Of a DNA stretch of 64,000 nt, positions 9,587-19,980 are shown in pieces (position 1 is the stretch's first letter; each line of letters begins with the position of its first letter). A program made the position numbers and the translations under genes. The notes under the pieces were generated by a model. The model had not been told where the DNA came from. It worked only from the letters and a program-made list of their open reading frames with translations, and made no database searches. Origin of the DNA: Prolixibacteraceae bacterium (GTDB taxonomy: Bacteria > Bacteroidota > Bacteroidia > Bacteroidales > Prolixibacteraceae). The DNA is taken from assembly GCA_019459525.1 (NCBI GenBank), contig JAIBEY010000008.1:25526-89525 (forward strand). The letters are read 5' to 3'.

Positions 9587-11473
9587 ATGAACCGATTACT
9601 ACTTATAACCTTGCTGTTTTTATCAGGTATTGTATTCTCATTACCGATTCTTGCTGAAAATTTTGAGGTAAAATCTCCTGATGGAAACTATTCAGTTGCT
9701 TTTTCAACCCTGAAAACGAATGATAATTTGCAACTGTTTTACAGTGTCAGTTACAAAAACAAACCAATTGTCGAAAAGTCAGAACTGGACATTGTGCTCG
9801 ATAACCATGTTTCCGAATTGGCCATGGCTATCAAACCCGATGCGGATTACCACTTTGTGGGCAACATGGATTTTGTTTCACAGAAAGATACTTCGGTAGT
9901 TACCCGTTGGCGCAATGCTTTTGGAGAACGAAGTTCTGTTCCTGATCATTATAACCAATCCTCTTTTCTTTTTGAAAAGCGAGACAAAAAAGGGTATCAG
10001 CTTCAGATAGAAATCCGTGCCTACAACGAAGGCGTAGCTTTTCGCTACCATTTCCCGTTAAATCCGAAAGGCTTGTATTATCGCGTATTTCAGGAAAACA
10101 GTGAGTTTGTGATGCCACAAGGGACCAAAGCCTGGGTTCACCGCTGGGCACAAGCCCCTTACGATTTATTGCCGTTGGAAAACTGGATCGACGAGTCGGA
10201 ACGCCCGCTCACCTGCGAACTGCCAAATGGTTTATTTGTGGCGCTGGCTGAAGCGCAGATGATCGATTATAGCCGTGCTAAATTCAAGGTAAAGCCCGGA
10301 CAGCCAGGAACTTTGATCACTTCACTCTGGACTCCGGTGGATGCGATTACTCCTTTCAGCACTCCCTGGCGCGTAATTATGGCTGCCGAAAAACCAGGAC
10401 AGTTGATCGAAAATAATTTCATTCTGCTAAACCTGAACGAACCCTCTAAAATTGCGAATACCGACTGGATCAAACCGGGCAAAATTATGCGCGAGATTGC
10501 CCAAACCAAAGAAAACACAAAAGCATGTATCGACTTTGCCTCAGAGAATGGGCTGCAATACATTCTTTACGACTGGAAATGGTATGGCCCGGCTTTCGAT
10601 TTTAATTCGGATGCTTCGAAAGTGGCGATCGATCTCGACCTTCAAAAATGGATTGCCTACGGAAGAGAGCGCGGCGTGGGTGTCTGGCTATATGTGAACC
10701 AACAGGCACTGCTGAAACAAATGCGTGAAATTTTCCCGATTTACAAAAAATGGGGAATTGCCGGCGTGAAATTCGGCTTTGTTCAGGTTGGTTCACATCG
10801 CTGGACTAGCTGGCTGCATGAAGCCATTCAGTTGGCAGCCGATAACCATTTGATGGTTAACATTCACGATGATTTTCGCACCACCGGCGAAAACCGTACC
10901 TGGCCCAATATGGTTACAGTAGAAGGAATCCGCGGCAACGAAGAATTTCCCGATGCAACCCACAATACAGTTCTTCCTTTTACCCGCTACGTTGGAGGAA
11001 TCGGAGATTACACAATTTGTTATATGGACAAACGACTGAAAACTACCCATGCTCATCAATTGGCGCTCGGAGTGGTTTATTTCAGTCCGCTTCAAACACT
11101 TTACTGGTACGATAAACCTGAAATACTTGCTGGCATTCCTGAAACTGTTTTTTTCAGAAACCTGCCAACCGTTTGGGATGAGACAAAAGTTCTTTCAGGC
11201 GAAATTGGCAAATATGCTGTTGTAGCGCGCCGCAATGATAAGCAGTGGTTTGTAGGCGCCATCACCAATATTGACACAAGAAAATTGTCACTTTCATTTG
11301 ATTTTCTCCCCAAAGACAAAAAATACAAGGCACAAGTTTATTCCGACGATCCTACTTTGCGAACGAAAACTCAGGTGAAAATTGAGTCTCTAATAATTTC
11401 ATCTAAAACAGTATTACAACCCGAGCTATTGCCATCAGGCGGTTTGGCAATCTGGTTAGAACCAATATTATGA
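9587..11473 (+). CDS. Glycoside hydrolase family 97 protein
   Basis: SPDGNYSVAFS, YRYHFPL-like region, (beta/alpha)8 domain with VKFGFVQVG..., MVTVEGIRGNEEFPDATHNTVLPFTRYVGG. Confidence 0.92.
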   Translation: MNRLLLITLLFLSGIVFSLPILAENFEVKSPDGNYSVAFSTLKTNDNLQLFYSVSYKNKPIVEKSELDIVLDNHVSELAMAIKPDADYHFVGNMDFVSQKDTSVVTRWRNAFGERSSVPDHYNQSSFLFEKRDKKGYQLQIEIRAYNEGVAFRYHFPLNPKGLYYRVFQENSEFVMPQGTKAWVHRWAQAPYDLLPLENWIDESERPLTCELPNGLFVALAEAQMIDYSRAKFKVKPGQPGTLITSLWTPVDAITPFSTPWRVIMAAEKPGQLIENNFILLNLNEPSKIANTDWIKPGKIMREIAQTKENTKACIDFASENGLQYILYDWKWYGPAFDFNSDASKVAIDLDLQKWIAYGRERGVGVWLYVNQQALLKQMREIFPIYKKWGIAGVKFGFVQVGSHRWTSWLHEAIQLAADNHLMVNIHDDFRTTGENRTWPNMVTVEGIRGNEEFPDATHNTVLPFTRYVGGIGDYTICYMDKRLKTTHAHQLALGVVYFSPLQTLYWYDKPEILAGIPETVFFRNLPTVWDETKVLSGEIGKYAVVARRNDKQWFVGAITNIDTRKLSLSFDFLPKDKKYKAQVYSDDPTLRTKTQVKIESLIISSKTVLQPELLPSGGLAIWLEPIL

Positions 11474-11562
11474 AACGAGCCATGAGAGATAACCACACAC
11501 AGGAGTATGACTATGATGGCGAGTTCCATCTGGCAATTAAAAAACAAATTATAGACAGATGA
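11470..11562 (+). repeat. Intergenic repeat element, copy B
   Basis: ATGAAACGAGCCATGAGAGATAACC...GATGGCGAGTTCCATCTGGCAATTAAAAAACAAATTATAGACAGATGAAA. Confidence 0.85.
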
Positions 11563-14387
11563 AAAAAATATTTACAATACTCATCTTGCTCTTTGCCGGC
11601 TTCACCTTGCTGAATGCCCAAACAGTTATCCCTTTGCCGCAAAATTTGCCGCAAGGTCATCCACGTTTATTGGTAAAAAACTCAGAAAAAGTAAACCTGC
11701 AGCAGCAGATTAAAACCGAAGTCTGGGCAAAAGAAGTCATGCAGGGAATTAACAACCGGATCGACCACTATGTGAATCAACACGTAACCGATCCAACCTG
11801 GATGCCCTCGCGCCTGATGATGTACTGGAAAAGTAAAGCCACCAACGTTTACATCAAAGGTGGGGTGTATTCTCATGCCGACGGGGAAGCGCCTGTTCCG
11901 ACCGTTCGTTTTGGCAGTACGCGCGGGTTAGCTTCGGTTTACAGTCGCCCTAAACTCGAGGATATTATTCCTTATATGGACGATACCAAAGGCGTGTATT
12001 TTCACAATACGAAGAAAGAAGGAAAACCGCTGGAGTGGGGCGAACAGGCCAATGCTTCGGGCATCGAAAGTATTAACGAGCAGATCATGGGTTTGGGAAA
12101 AGATGCAGCGTTTGTGTATTGGCTGACTGGTGACGAAAAATATGCCCGCTTCGCCTTTGATTTGTTCGATACCTACATGGTGGGAATGTACTACCGCAAC
12201 GAACCGATCGACCTGAACAACAGCCACAACCAGACTTTGGTCGGACTCTCCACTTTTGAAGTTATTCAGGAGCGGATACTCAATGAGTTGGCATATCTGT
12301 ATGATTTCCTTCAACCGTATATTCAGAAAAATCATTCGGGTAAAACTGAAATCTATGCGGAAACCTTTAAAAAATGGATCGATATCACCATAAAAAACGG
12401 AGTTCCTCAAAATAACTGGAACCTTCATCAGGCAAAATTTATTCTGAAAGTGGCAATGGTGCTGGAAGACAACAAAACCTATGCTGATGGCAAAGGACGT
12501 GAATATTACATCGATTATATCCTGAACAAAAATTCTACCCGGCAATGGTCGCTAACCAAATTCATGAAATACGGTTACGATCCAAATACGGGGGTATGGG
12601 CAGAATGCCCTGGCTATTCGCAAGGGGTAACCAAAGACCTGACCAACTTTATCCGCGATTACGATAATACGTTTACTCAGAACCTGATACCATATACGCC
12701 GGTGATGCAGAAAGCAGTGAAAATGTTGCCGCAGTATCTTTTCCCCAACAATAGGATCACGGCTTTTGGCGATACCTATTACGGTGAAATTAATACCGAG
12801 GCTTTTAGCGATATGATTCGCATGGCTCAGAAGCATGGAAATAAAGAGGACGAAACGCTGTTTACCCGCATGTACAAGCTGTTTGAGCCAGATGCGGAAC
12901 AAAGCGAAGCCTCGCAAAAGCTGGCACCTCAAATCAGCTCTTTCTTTACCGGCAAGCCGCTCGAACTGGATAAAACGATTGGAAAAGGGAACTTGAAAGA
13001 TTACCTCACCCAAACATTTTATGCACCCAATGTGAGCTGGTTTGTTCAGCGAAACGGATACGATAACAAGGAAAATGGCCTGATGATTTCGCAGGTGGCA
13101 TCGCTCGGAAACCATGCCCATGCCAACGGAGTTTCAATCGAACTTTATGGCAAAGGTTATGTGCTGGGCGCCGAATCGGGCATCGGTTCTACCTATTTTC
13201 AGGCTCCTTATTTGGAATACTACTCGCAATTTCCGGCACACAATACCGTGATGGTCGATGGCATTTCGAAGTATCCTGAAATGTTGAGTAATCATCCGTT
13301 TGATTTGCTGAGCTGTTATCCGCAATCAGGACAAAAAGAAGGCTTTTATCCTGATATTACTTTTTCTGAGGTTTATTTTCTGGAACCGGAAAGCCAAAGC
13401 GATCAAAACCGTTTTCTGAGTATTGTCCGGACAGGCGAAAAAACTGGTTATTACATCGATGTTTTCCGCTCGAAAAAGCAACGAAAAGACGATAAATACC
13501 ACGATTATTTTTACCACAATCTGGGGCAGGAACTCATTATCCATGATGCGAAAGGGCAACCGTTCGACCTGAAACCCAGCAATGATATGGCATTTGTCGG
13601 TGGTCACCTGTTCGCCCTGGATTATCTATGGGACAAGAAATCGGTAAAAACCGACAAGGATTATCAGGCTGTTTGGAAAATGGCGATGCCCGACGGAAAC
13701 CACATATCCATGAATTTATGGATGAAAGGTTATCCCGATCGGGAGGTTTTTTCAATCAAAGCCCCACCAGCCAAATCGTTTCGCGGCAATCACAAACTTC
13801 CATACAAAGTGGACGAAGAACCTTTCCTGACGATAGCAGCCCGCCAGCACGGAGAAGCATGGAACCGCCCGTTTGTCTCGGTTTTCGAACCTACAACAGA
13901 AAAAGAAGGTCAGTCAATCCGCTCGATAGTAGCTTTTGAAGTAAATAATGTTTCACTTGATTTTGTTGGCTTGATTGTGGAAAGTAAATCAGGCCGGAAA
14001 GACTATGTTTTTTCTTCATCAAAAGAAGAAAAAGTTACTTACAACGCCATGTCGGCCAGCGCCACTTATGCTGTAATCAGCGAAACTGACAAAGATTTTA
14101 GCCTTTTTATGGGCAACGGAACCTTGATTTCGGCCAAAGGTTTTACAATCGAAAGCAAAGAAAATACTTCTTCAGCAATAGCCCTGGAAGGCAGCAAATT
14201 AAGCTTTACCTCAGAAGCTCCGGTTAAACTGTCTGTTCCAGACCTATATTCCTCTGGAAAAATAATTCTGACAGCCGGAGATATCAAAATAATAGGCAAA
14301 AGATCAAAAGTTGGTACACAACAAATCATTGAGTTCGAATTACCTGCGCTCCCTTATCAATCCATAAAAATTAACACCGAAAAATAG
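11559..14387 (+). CDS. Heparinase II/III-like polysaccharide lyase family protein
   Basis: Signal peptide; alpha-toroid region; QVASLGNHAHANGVSIELYGKGYVLGAESGIGSTYF...QFPAHNTVMVDG typical of Hepar_II_III domains. Confidence 0.82.
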   Translation: MKKIFTILILLFAGFTLLNAQTVIPLPQNLPQGHPRLLVKNSEKVNLQQQIKTEVWAKEVMQGINNRIDHYVNQHVTDPTWMPSRLMMYWKSKATNVYIKGGVYSHADGEAPVPTVRFGSTRGLASVYSRPKLEDIIPYMDDTKGVYFHNTKKEGKPLEWGEQANASGIESINEQIMGLGKDAAFVYWLTGDEKYARFAFDLFDTYMVGMYYRNEPIDLNNSHNQTLVGLSTFEVIQERILNELAYLYDFLQPYIQKNHSGKTEIYAETFKKWIDITIKNGVPQNNWNLHQAKFILKVAMVLEDNKTYADGKGREYYIDYILNKNSTRQWSLTKFMKYGYDPNTGVWAECPGYSQGVTKDLTNFIRDYDNTFTQNLIPYTPVMQKAVKMLPQYLFPNNRITAFGDTYYGEINTEAFSDMIRMAQKHGNKEDETLFTRMYKLFEPDAEQSEASQKLAPQISSFFTGKPLELDKTIGKGNLKDYLTQTFYAPNVSWFVQRNGYDNKENGLMISQVASLGNHAHANGVSIELYGKGYVLGAESGIGSTYFQAPYLEYYSQFPAHNTVMVDGISKYPEMLSNHPFDLLSCYPQSGQKEGFYPDITFSEVYFLEPESQSDQNRFLSIVRTGEKTGYYIDVFRSKKQRKDDKYHDYFYHNLGQELIIHDAKGQPFDLKPSNDMAFVGGHLFALDYLWDKKSVKTDKDYQAVWKMAMPDGNHISMNLWMKGYPDREVFSIKAPPAKSFRGNHKLPYKVDEEPFLTIAARQHGEAWNRPFVSVFEPTTEKEGQSIRSIVAFEVNNVSLDFVGLIVESKSGRKDYVFSSSKEEKVTYNAMSASATYAVISETDKDFSLFMGNGTLISAKGFTIESKENTSSAIALEGSKLSFTSEAPVKLSVPDLYSSGKIILTAGDIKIIGKRSKVGTQQIIEFELPALPYQSIKINTEK

Positions 14388-14392
14388 GAATC

Positions 14393-15595
14393 ATGAAGAT
14401 CGTTAAATTGACCGTAATAGCTTTGGCAACAGTGATTGCAGTTGCTTCGTGCAGCACGGGGAAGAAAAATGCAAAAGCGATTGATACAAGAAAAATGCTG
14501 GATTACTGTGTCGCAAAAACAGTAGCCACAATGAATAGTTTGACCGCAGCCGACAGTCTGCCCCGAAATATTTACCCTGGACAAACCCGGTGGAACAAAG
14601 TTGGGATCCATGATTGGACCAGCGGTTTTTGGCCAGGCATTTTATGGTACGCTTTTGAAGCATCAGGTGATTCTTCTATTTTAGAAAATGCCCAAAAATT
14701 TACCGGACCATTGCATAGCGTATTGGATGTACCAGTTGATAATCATGATCTTGGCTTTATATTCTATTGTAGTTATGGCAATGGTAATCGCCTGAAACCA
14801 GATTCAGCGTATCACAAGGTTTTGCTCGCGGCGGCCGATTCGCTGATAACGTTATTCAATCCCCAAGTCGGTACTATTCTTTCATGGCCGGCCATGCGTG
14901 CTAAGATGAACTGGCCGCACAATACGATTATCGATAACTTGATCAACCTCGAATTATTATTCTGGGCCTCGAAAAACGGAGGCACGCAAAATCATTACGA
15001 CATTGCGGTGAAACATGCAGAAACCTGCATAAAAACGCTCGTTCGTCCGGATTATACTACTTTTCATGTGGCAGTTTTCGACACGGTTGACGGGCATTTC
15101 ATCAAAGGGGTTACCCATCAGGGATGTGCCGACAGCTCGATGTGGGCGCGTGGCCAGGCCTGGGGGATTTATGGTTATTCGATGTGTTTTCGCGAAACAG
15201 GCAAACCCGAATTTCTGGAAACCGCTCAAAAACTGGCCGATAAATTCATTGAGCGACTGCCTGAAGATGGGATTCCATATTGGGATTTTGATGATCCGGC
15301 TATTACAAATACATCCAAAGATGCCTCGGCTGCGGCTATTGCAGCTTCAGGAATGTTGGAACTTTCAGGATTGGTAAGAGATGAAGTAGCTAAAGCCAAA
15401 TATAAAAATGCTGCTGTAACTTTGCTGGCAAAACTTTCAACTCCTGAATATTTAAGCGGCGACAAAAACCAGGCTTTTCTACTGCATTCAACTGGCCACC
15501 GGCCCAACGGAACGGAAATCGATGCCTCGATCAATTACGCCGATTATTATTATCTTGAGGCTTTGTTGCGATTGAAAAAGATGGTGAATAGATAG
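14393..15595 (+). CDS. Unsaturated uronyl hydrolase (GH88/GH105-type), lipoprotein
   Basis: HDWTSGFWPGILWYAFEASGD, NHDLGFIFYCSYGNGNRL, WARGQAWGIYGYSMCFRETG, DASAAAIAASGMLEL. Confidence 0.88.
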   Translation: MKIVKLTVIALATVIAVASCSTGKKNAKAIDTRKMLDYCVAKTVATMNSLTAADSLPRNIYPGQTRWNKVGIHDWTSGFWPGILWYAFEASGDSSILENAQKFTGPLHSVLDVPVDNHDLGFIFYCSYGNGNRLKPDSAYHKVLLAAADSLITLFNPQVGTILSWPAMRAKMNWPHNTIIDNLINLELLFWASKNGGTQNHYDIAVKHAETCIKTLVRPDYTTFHVAVFDTVDGHFIKGVTHQGCADSSMWARGQAWGIYGYSMCFRETGKPEFLETAQKLADKFIERLPEDGIPYWDFDDPAITNTSKDASAAAIAASGMLELSGLVRDEVAKAKYKNAAVTLLAKLSTPEYLSGDKNQAFLLHSTGHRPNGTEIDASINYADYYYLEALLRLKKMVNR

Positions 15596-15615
15596 GGGCT
15601 GGATACGAAATGAAA

Positions 15616-15646
15616 GTCAGGGCTTTACGTGCCGTGAAGCCCTGAC
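15616..15646. other. Intergenic hairpin GTCAGGGCTT/AAGCCCTGAC
   Basis: 10-bp perfect arms; no T run. Confidence 0.6.
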
Positions 15647-15682
15647 TCCCTCATAACCCTGACTGAAAAAATAAAACTACCT

Positions 15683-17128
15683 ATGAATGATCAACTAAAA
15701 AAGCGATTAATGAGAACAATCACAATCCTATCAGCATTATTTCTCTTACTTAATTCCGCCTATTCCAACAATAAGCTAGTCGTTTATCCGGCTCCTGAAG
15801 GGGCTCCGCTGAACAGCGATTTTACAGTGAAAGTCCGTATTCCCGGCGAAGAATGGAACGACCTGGCGGAATACTTGGTAAAAGTTGACGAAGTGCGGGG
15901 AACCAAACATGTGATCGAAAACTCGTCGATGAGTTATTTCGATTTTTCGGGAGAAGTGGAAGTTTCTGTCACCAGTAACAAAGGTGCTATTCAAACTGCG
16001 CGTATCAGGCCGTTATCCTACGGAATATCTCCAGAAATAAAGGGCAATACGCTAAGCTTTAAACTTTCGCAACCACGCAATCTTTCTGTAGAAGTAAACG
16101 GCGATATTTTTCACAATCTGCAATTATTTGCCAATCCTATTGATGAGTTTATTCCGGATAAAAAAGATACCAGTCTGATCTATTTCGGACCTGGAATTCA
16201 CAAGCTGGAAAACGGTAAAATTAATGTTCCGTCCGGCAAAACAGTTTATCTGGCTGGTGGAGCGATTTTAATGGGACAGGTTCTTTTTGAAGGAGTCAAC
16301 AATGCCAAACTGCTGGGTCGCGGAATGATTGACCATTCCGTAAAAATGGGTGTGATGATTGCCAACTCGAAAAACATTACGGTGGAAGGAATTTTTTGCA
16401 CTCAGTGTGCCACTGGAGGTTCCGACAGCGTGACCATCCGCAATGTTAAAAGCATCAGTTATTACGGATGGGGCGATGGCATGAATGTGTTTGCCAGCAA
16501 CAACGTGTTGTTCGATGGTGTTTTTTGCCGCAATTCCGATGATTGTACCACGGTTTACGCTACCCGCAAAGGGTTTGAAGGTGGATGCCGCAATATTACC
16601 ATGAAAAACTCGACTTTATGGGCCGATGTGGCTCATCCTATTCTGATAGGAACGCATGGCAATACGCCCAAACCTGATGTAATTGAAGACATCCGTTATT
16701 CGAATATCGATATTCTTGATCATCGCGAGGTTCAGGTTGATTATCAGGGTTGCCTGAGTATTAATGCCGGAGATAACAACCTGATTCGGAACGTGGTTTT
16801 CGAAGACATTCGGGTTGAAGATTTCAGGCAGGGGCAGTTGGTAAACCTCCGCGTTTTTTACAACAGCAAATATTGCACATCGCCGGGTCGTGGAATTGAA
16901 AATGTCTTATTCAAAAACATTACCTACAATGGAAAAAACTCCGAGATCTCGATCATTTCGGGCTACAACGAAGAACGCAAAGTGAAAAATGTGGTTTTCG
17001 AGAATCTGGTCATCAATGGGAAACTAATTACCGACAATATGCCTGACAAGCCCAAATGGTTTAGGACTGCCGACATGGCCCGTATTCTCGTGGGTGAACA
17101 TGTTGAAGGGATTGTGTTCAAAAAATAA
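15683..17128 (+). CDS. GH28-like right-handed beta-helix protein (polygalacturonase-like)
   Basis: YFGPGIHKLENGKINVPSGKTVYLAGGAILMGQV, repeated NVVFEDIRVEDF/NVLFKNITYNG beta-helix rungs, NSDDCTTVYATRKG. Confidence 0.78.
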   Translation: MNDQLKKRLMRTITILSALFLLLNSAYSNNKLVVYPAPEGAPLNSDFTVKVRIPGEEWNDLAEYLVKVDEVRGTKHVIENSSMSYFDFSGEVEVSVTSNKGAIQTARIRPLSYGISPEIKGNTLSFKLSQPRNLSVEVNGDIFHNLQLFANPIDEFIPDKKDTSLIYFGPGIHKLENGKINVPSGKTVYLAGGAILMGQVLFEGVNNAKLLGRGMIDHSVKMGVMIANSKNITVEGIFCTQCATGGSDSVTIRNVKSISYYGWGDGMNVFASNNVLFDGVFCRNSDDCTTVYATRKGFEGGCRNITMKNSTLWADVAHPILIGTHGNTPKPDVIEDIRYSNIDILDHREVQVDYQGCLSINAGDNNLIRNVVFEDIRVEDFRQGQLVNLRVFYNSKYCTSPGRGIENVLFKNITYNGKNSEISIISGYNEERKVKNVVFENLVINGKLITDNMPDKPKWFRTADMARILVGEHVEGIVFKK

Positions 17129-17158
17129 TTCGTATTGATTGACTTGAAAATATTTAAG

Positions 17159-18256
17159 ATGCAAATAACCTTACCAGCTATTTTTGTTTGTTTTCTGATG
17201 GCAGTTGCCTGTACCGGAAAGAAAACTCAGATCAACAAAAACTACGATTTTTCTACGGTTGACCGGAAAATTCAATCATGGATCGATAGCGGTTATTACC
17301 ACGGTGCCGGATTGATCATTGCCAGAGACAATCAGGTTATTCACAATAAATTCTACGGAAATTACACCCCTGATTCAGTAGTTTATATTGCTTCCGCCGG
17401 AAAGTGGCTGGTTGCAGCTACAATTGCTGCTGTGGTTGACGAAGGAAAACTTTCATGGAACGATCCGGTAAATAAGCGGTTGCCTGAATTTACCGATGTA
17501 AAAGGAACCGCAACTTTGCGACAATTGCTTTCGCATACGTCCGGTTATCCCGATTACCAGCCTGAAGGCGCTCACCGCGACGATTATCAAACGTTGAAAG
17601 AATCGGTTGCACAAATAGTCGGGTTACCAGCAAAAGCAGTTCCCGGCACCGAATTCTATTATGGCGGTTTGGCCATGCAGGTTGGAGGACGAATGGCAGA
17701 GCTGGCAACCGGCAAAGACTGGGAAACCCTTTTTCAGGAAAAAATTGCCCAACCACTTGGCATGAAAAATACCCATTTCACGCCGGTTCATCAGGGCGGT
17801 GGACATAGTCCGATGCTGGGTGGTGGTGCAAGAACCGTATTGCATGACTATGCCAACTTTCTGAATATGATTTTCAACAACGGGGAGTTCTTTGGGAAGC
17901 AGGTTTTGTCTGAAGCGGCTATTAAAGAAATGCAAACCGATCAGATTGGAGAAGCGAAGGTGACCGAACACGAATTTGTGGAAGGAGTAAGGGCTGAAAT
18001 GCACAATGGAATCTATGGTTTAGGCGAATGGCGTGAAGAACTGGATTCTGTTGGAAATGCGGTGCTGATCAGCAGTCCGGGTTGGGCAGGCGCCTATCCG
18101 TGGATCGACAAAACAACGAATTCGTATGGGTTTTTCATTACCCATGTAAATGTAGAAAAGGCAAATCAGGAAGGTTTCTCATCGTTTTACAGCAGTCCCG
18201 TTTTACCAATGATGGTGCGTGAAGTATATGAGAACAGCAATCTCAAAAACAATTGA
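17159..18256 (+). CDS. Serine hydrolase of the beta-lactamase/PBP (class C) family
   Basis: SAGK (SxxK) nucleophile motif in VYIASAGKWLVAATIAA, LRQLLSHTSGYPDY; ATG at 17159 preferred over TTG at 17135. Confidence 0.88.
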   Translation: MQITLPAIFVCFLMAVACTGKKTQINKNYDFSTVDRKIQSWIDSGYYHGAGLIIARDNQVIHNKFYGNYTPDSVVYIASAGKWLVAATIAAVVDEGKLSWNDPVNKRLPEFTDVKGTATLRQLLSHTSGYPDYQPEGAHRDDYQTLKESVAQIVGLPAKAVPGTEFYYGGLAMQVGGRMAELATGKDWETLFQEKIAQPLGMKNTHFTPVHQGGGHSPMLGGGARTVLHDYANFLNMIFNNGEFFGKQVLSEAAIKEMQTDQIGEAKVTEHEFVEGVRAEMHNGIYGLGEWREELDSVGNAVLISSPGWAGAYPWIDKTTNSYGFFITHVNVEKANQEGFSSFYSSPVLPMMVREVYENSNLKNN

Positions 18257-18271
18257 CAGGTAAAAAAAGAG

Positions 18272-19942
18272 ATGATCAATTTTTTTTCAATATTGAAATA
18301 TTCGGTTGGGTTCTGTGTGCTGATGGAATCTTGTTCTCCACAATCACAAAAATCAGGAACAGTCGAAAAACGCACCTTTATTTCGCAGGTTTGGACTGCC
18401 GATAACGGCGATGGAACCTACAAAAATCCAATTCTGCATGCCGATTATTCAGATCCCGATGTAGTCAGGGTTGGAGATGACTTTTTTATGACTGCTTCCA
18501 GTTTCAACTGCTCTCCGGGTTTACCGATTCTGCATTCCAAAGATTTGGTCAATTGGCAAATCATAAATTATGCCCTGAAACGAAATTTTCCAGATGAGAT
18601 TTTCAGTATTCCGCAACACGGGAAAGGTGTTTGGGCGCCTTGCATCAAGTTTCACAAAGGTGAATTCTACATTTATTGGGGTGATCCTGATTTTGGTATT
18701 TACATGGTGAAAACCAGAGACCCTTTCGCCCAATGGGAAGAACCGGTTCTGGTAATGCCCGGAGAAGGAATTATTGATCCTAGTCCGCTTTGGGACGAAG
18801 ACGGTAAAACTTATCTGATTACCGCCTGGGCTGCAAGTCGTTCGGGAATAAACAGCCTGCTAACGGTTTGGCCAATGAATCAGGAAGGAACAAAGGTTAC
18901 GGGAGAAGGCAAGCATGTGTTCGATGGCCACGATGCCCACAAAACAGTTGAAGGCCCCAAATTCTATAAAAAAGACGGTTACTATTATATTTTTGCCCCT
19001 GCAGGTGGCGTTACGCAAGGTTGGCAACTGGTGTTGCGATCGAAGAATATTTATGGGCCTTATGAAGAAAAAGTCGTTTTGGCACATGGAAATACAAATA
19101 TCAACGGTCCGCATCAGGGAGCCTGGGTTGAAACACAAACCGAAGAGTCGTGGTTTGTACACTTTCAGGACAAAGGCGCTTATGGTCGCATCATTCATTT
19201 GCAGCCCATTAACTGGAAAGAAGGTTGGCCGGTAATGGGCATCGATGAAGACGGTGATGGTTGTGGTGAGCCAGTTTCAAGCTACAAAAAACCGAATGTA
19301 GGTAAAATCTGGCCGGTTAGTTCGCCGCATGAAAGCGATGAATTTAACAGCGATACCCTTGGATTACAGTGGCAATGGGCAGCAAACGAGCGAATCAATT
19401 GGTATGTACTCCTGAGGGGAAAAGGCTATTTGCGTTTATTCGCATATCCTAAAAGCAAAGAAAATGAACCGCTTTGGAATGTTCCAAACCTACTGATGCA
19501 AAAATTTCCGGCGCCAGATTTTACAGCAACTACCAAAGTGAAACTGACGATTGAATGGGATGTCTGGCAAGGCAAACAAGCCGGACTTATCGTAAATGGA
19601 AATGATTACAGTTATCTGGCTATTTCGAAAGATGAAGCTGGTTATAAGGTGGATCAGATCATCTGCAAAAACGCGGATCAAGGTGGTTTGGAGCAAAAAG
19701 TAGCTACCGCCCGTTTGTTAGGAAGCGAAGTTTTTCTTCGGGTCCAGGTTTCTTCTCCGGATGCGCTTTGCCGGTTTTCATACAGCGAAAACGGTACAGA
19801 TTTTACGACAATAGGCGATGTTCATCAGGCAAAAAATGAGTTGTGGATTGGCTCAAAAGTGGGATTGTTCTGCACAGCCGAACCCGGCATCCGCAAAGGC
19901 AGTTATGCCGATTTTGACTGGTTCAGAATTGAAAATAAGTGA
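18272..19942 (+). CDS. Glycoside hydrolase family 43 protein with C-terminal beta-sandwich
   Basis: YKNPILHADYSDPDVVRVGDDFFMTASSFNCSPGLPILHSKDLVNW, IDPSPLWDEDGKTYL, VEGPKFYKKDGYYYIFAPAGG. Confidence 0.95.
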   Translation: MINFFSILKYSVGFCVLMESCSPQSQKSGTVEKRTFISQVWTADNGDGTYKNPILHADYSDPDVVRVGDDFFMTASSFNCSPGLPILHSKDLVNWQIINYALKRNFPDEIFSIPQHGKGVWAPCIKFHKGEFYIYWGDPDFGIYMVKTRDPFAQWEEPVLVMPGEGIIDPSPLWDEDGKTYLITAWAASRSGINSLLTVWPMNQEGTKVTGEGKHVFDGHDAHKTVEGPKFYKKDGYYYIFAPAGGVTQGWQLVLRSKNIYGPYEEKVVLAHGNTNINGPHQGAWVETQTEESWFVHFQDKGAYGRIIHLQPINWKEGWPVMGIDEDGDGCGEPVSSYKKPNVGKIWPVSSPHESDEFNSDTLGLQWQWAANERINWYVLLRGKGYLRLFAYPKSKENEPLWNVPNLLMQKFPAPDFTATTKVKLTIEWDVWQGKQAGLIVNGNDYSYLAISKDEAGYKVDQIICKNADQGGLEQKVATARLLGSEVFLRVQVSSPDALCRFSYSENGTDFTTIGDVHQAKNELWIGSKVGLFCTAEPGIRKGSYADFDWFRIENK

Positions 19943-19980
19943 TAATATTCACCTGTTGTGTAGGCAATACCATATAACGT

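Noticed and set aside
11928-13121. Long antisense ORFs (205 aa and 189 aa) opposite the heparinase-like gene
   Set aside because: Low-complexity hydrophobic/Leu-Ile-Phe-rich translations mirroring a strong sense CDS; no recognisable domain.
17159-18256. Possible antibiotic-resistance beta-lactamase
   Set aside because: Class C-like fold only; PUL context and lack of AmpC-specific motifs favour an esterase role, so not called as AMR.
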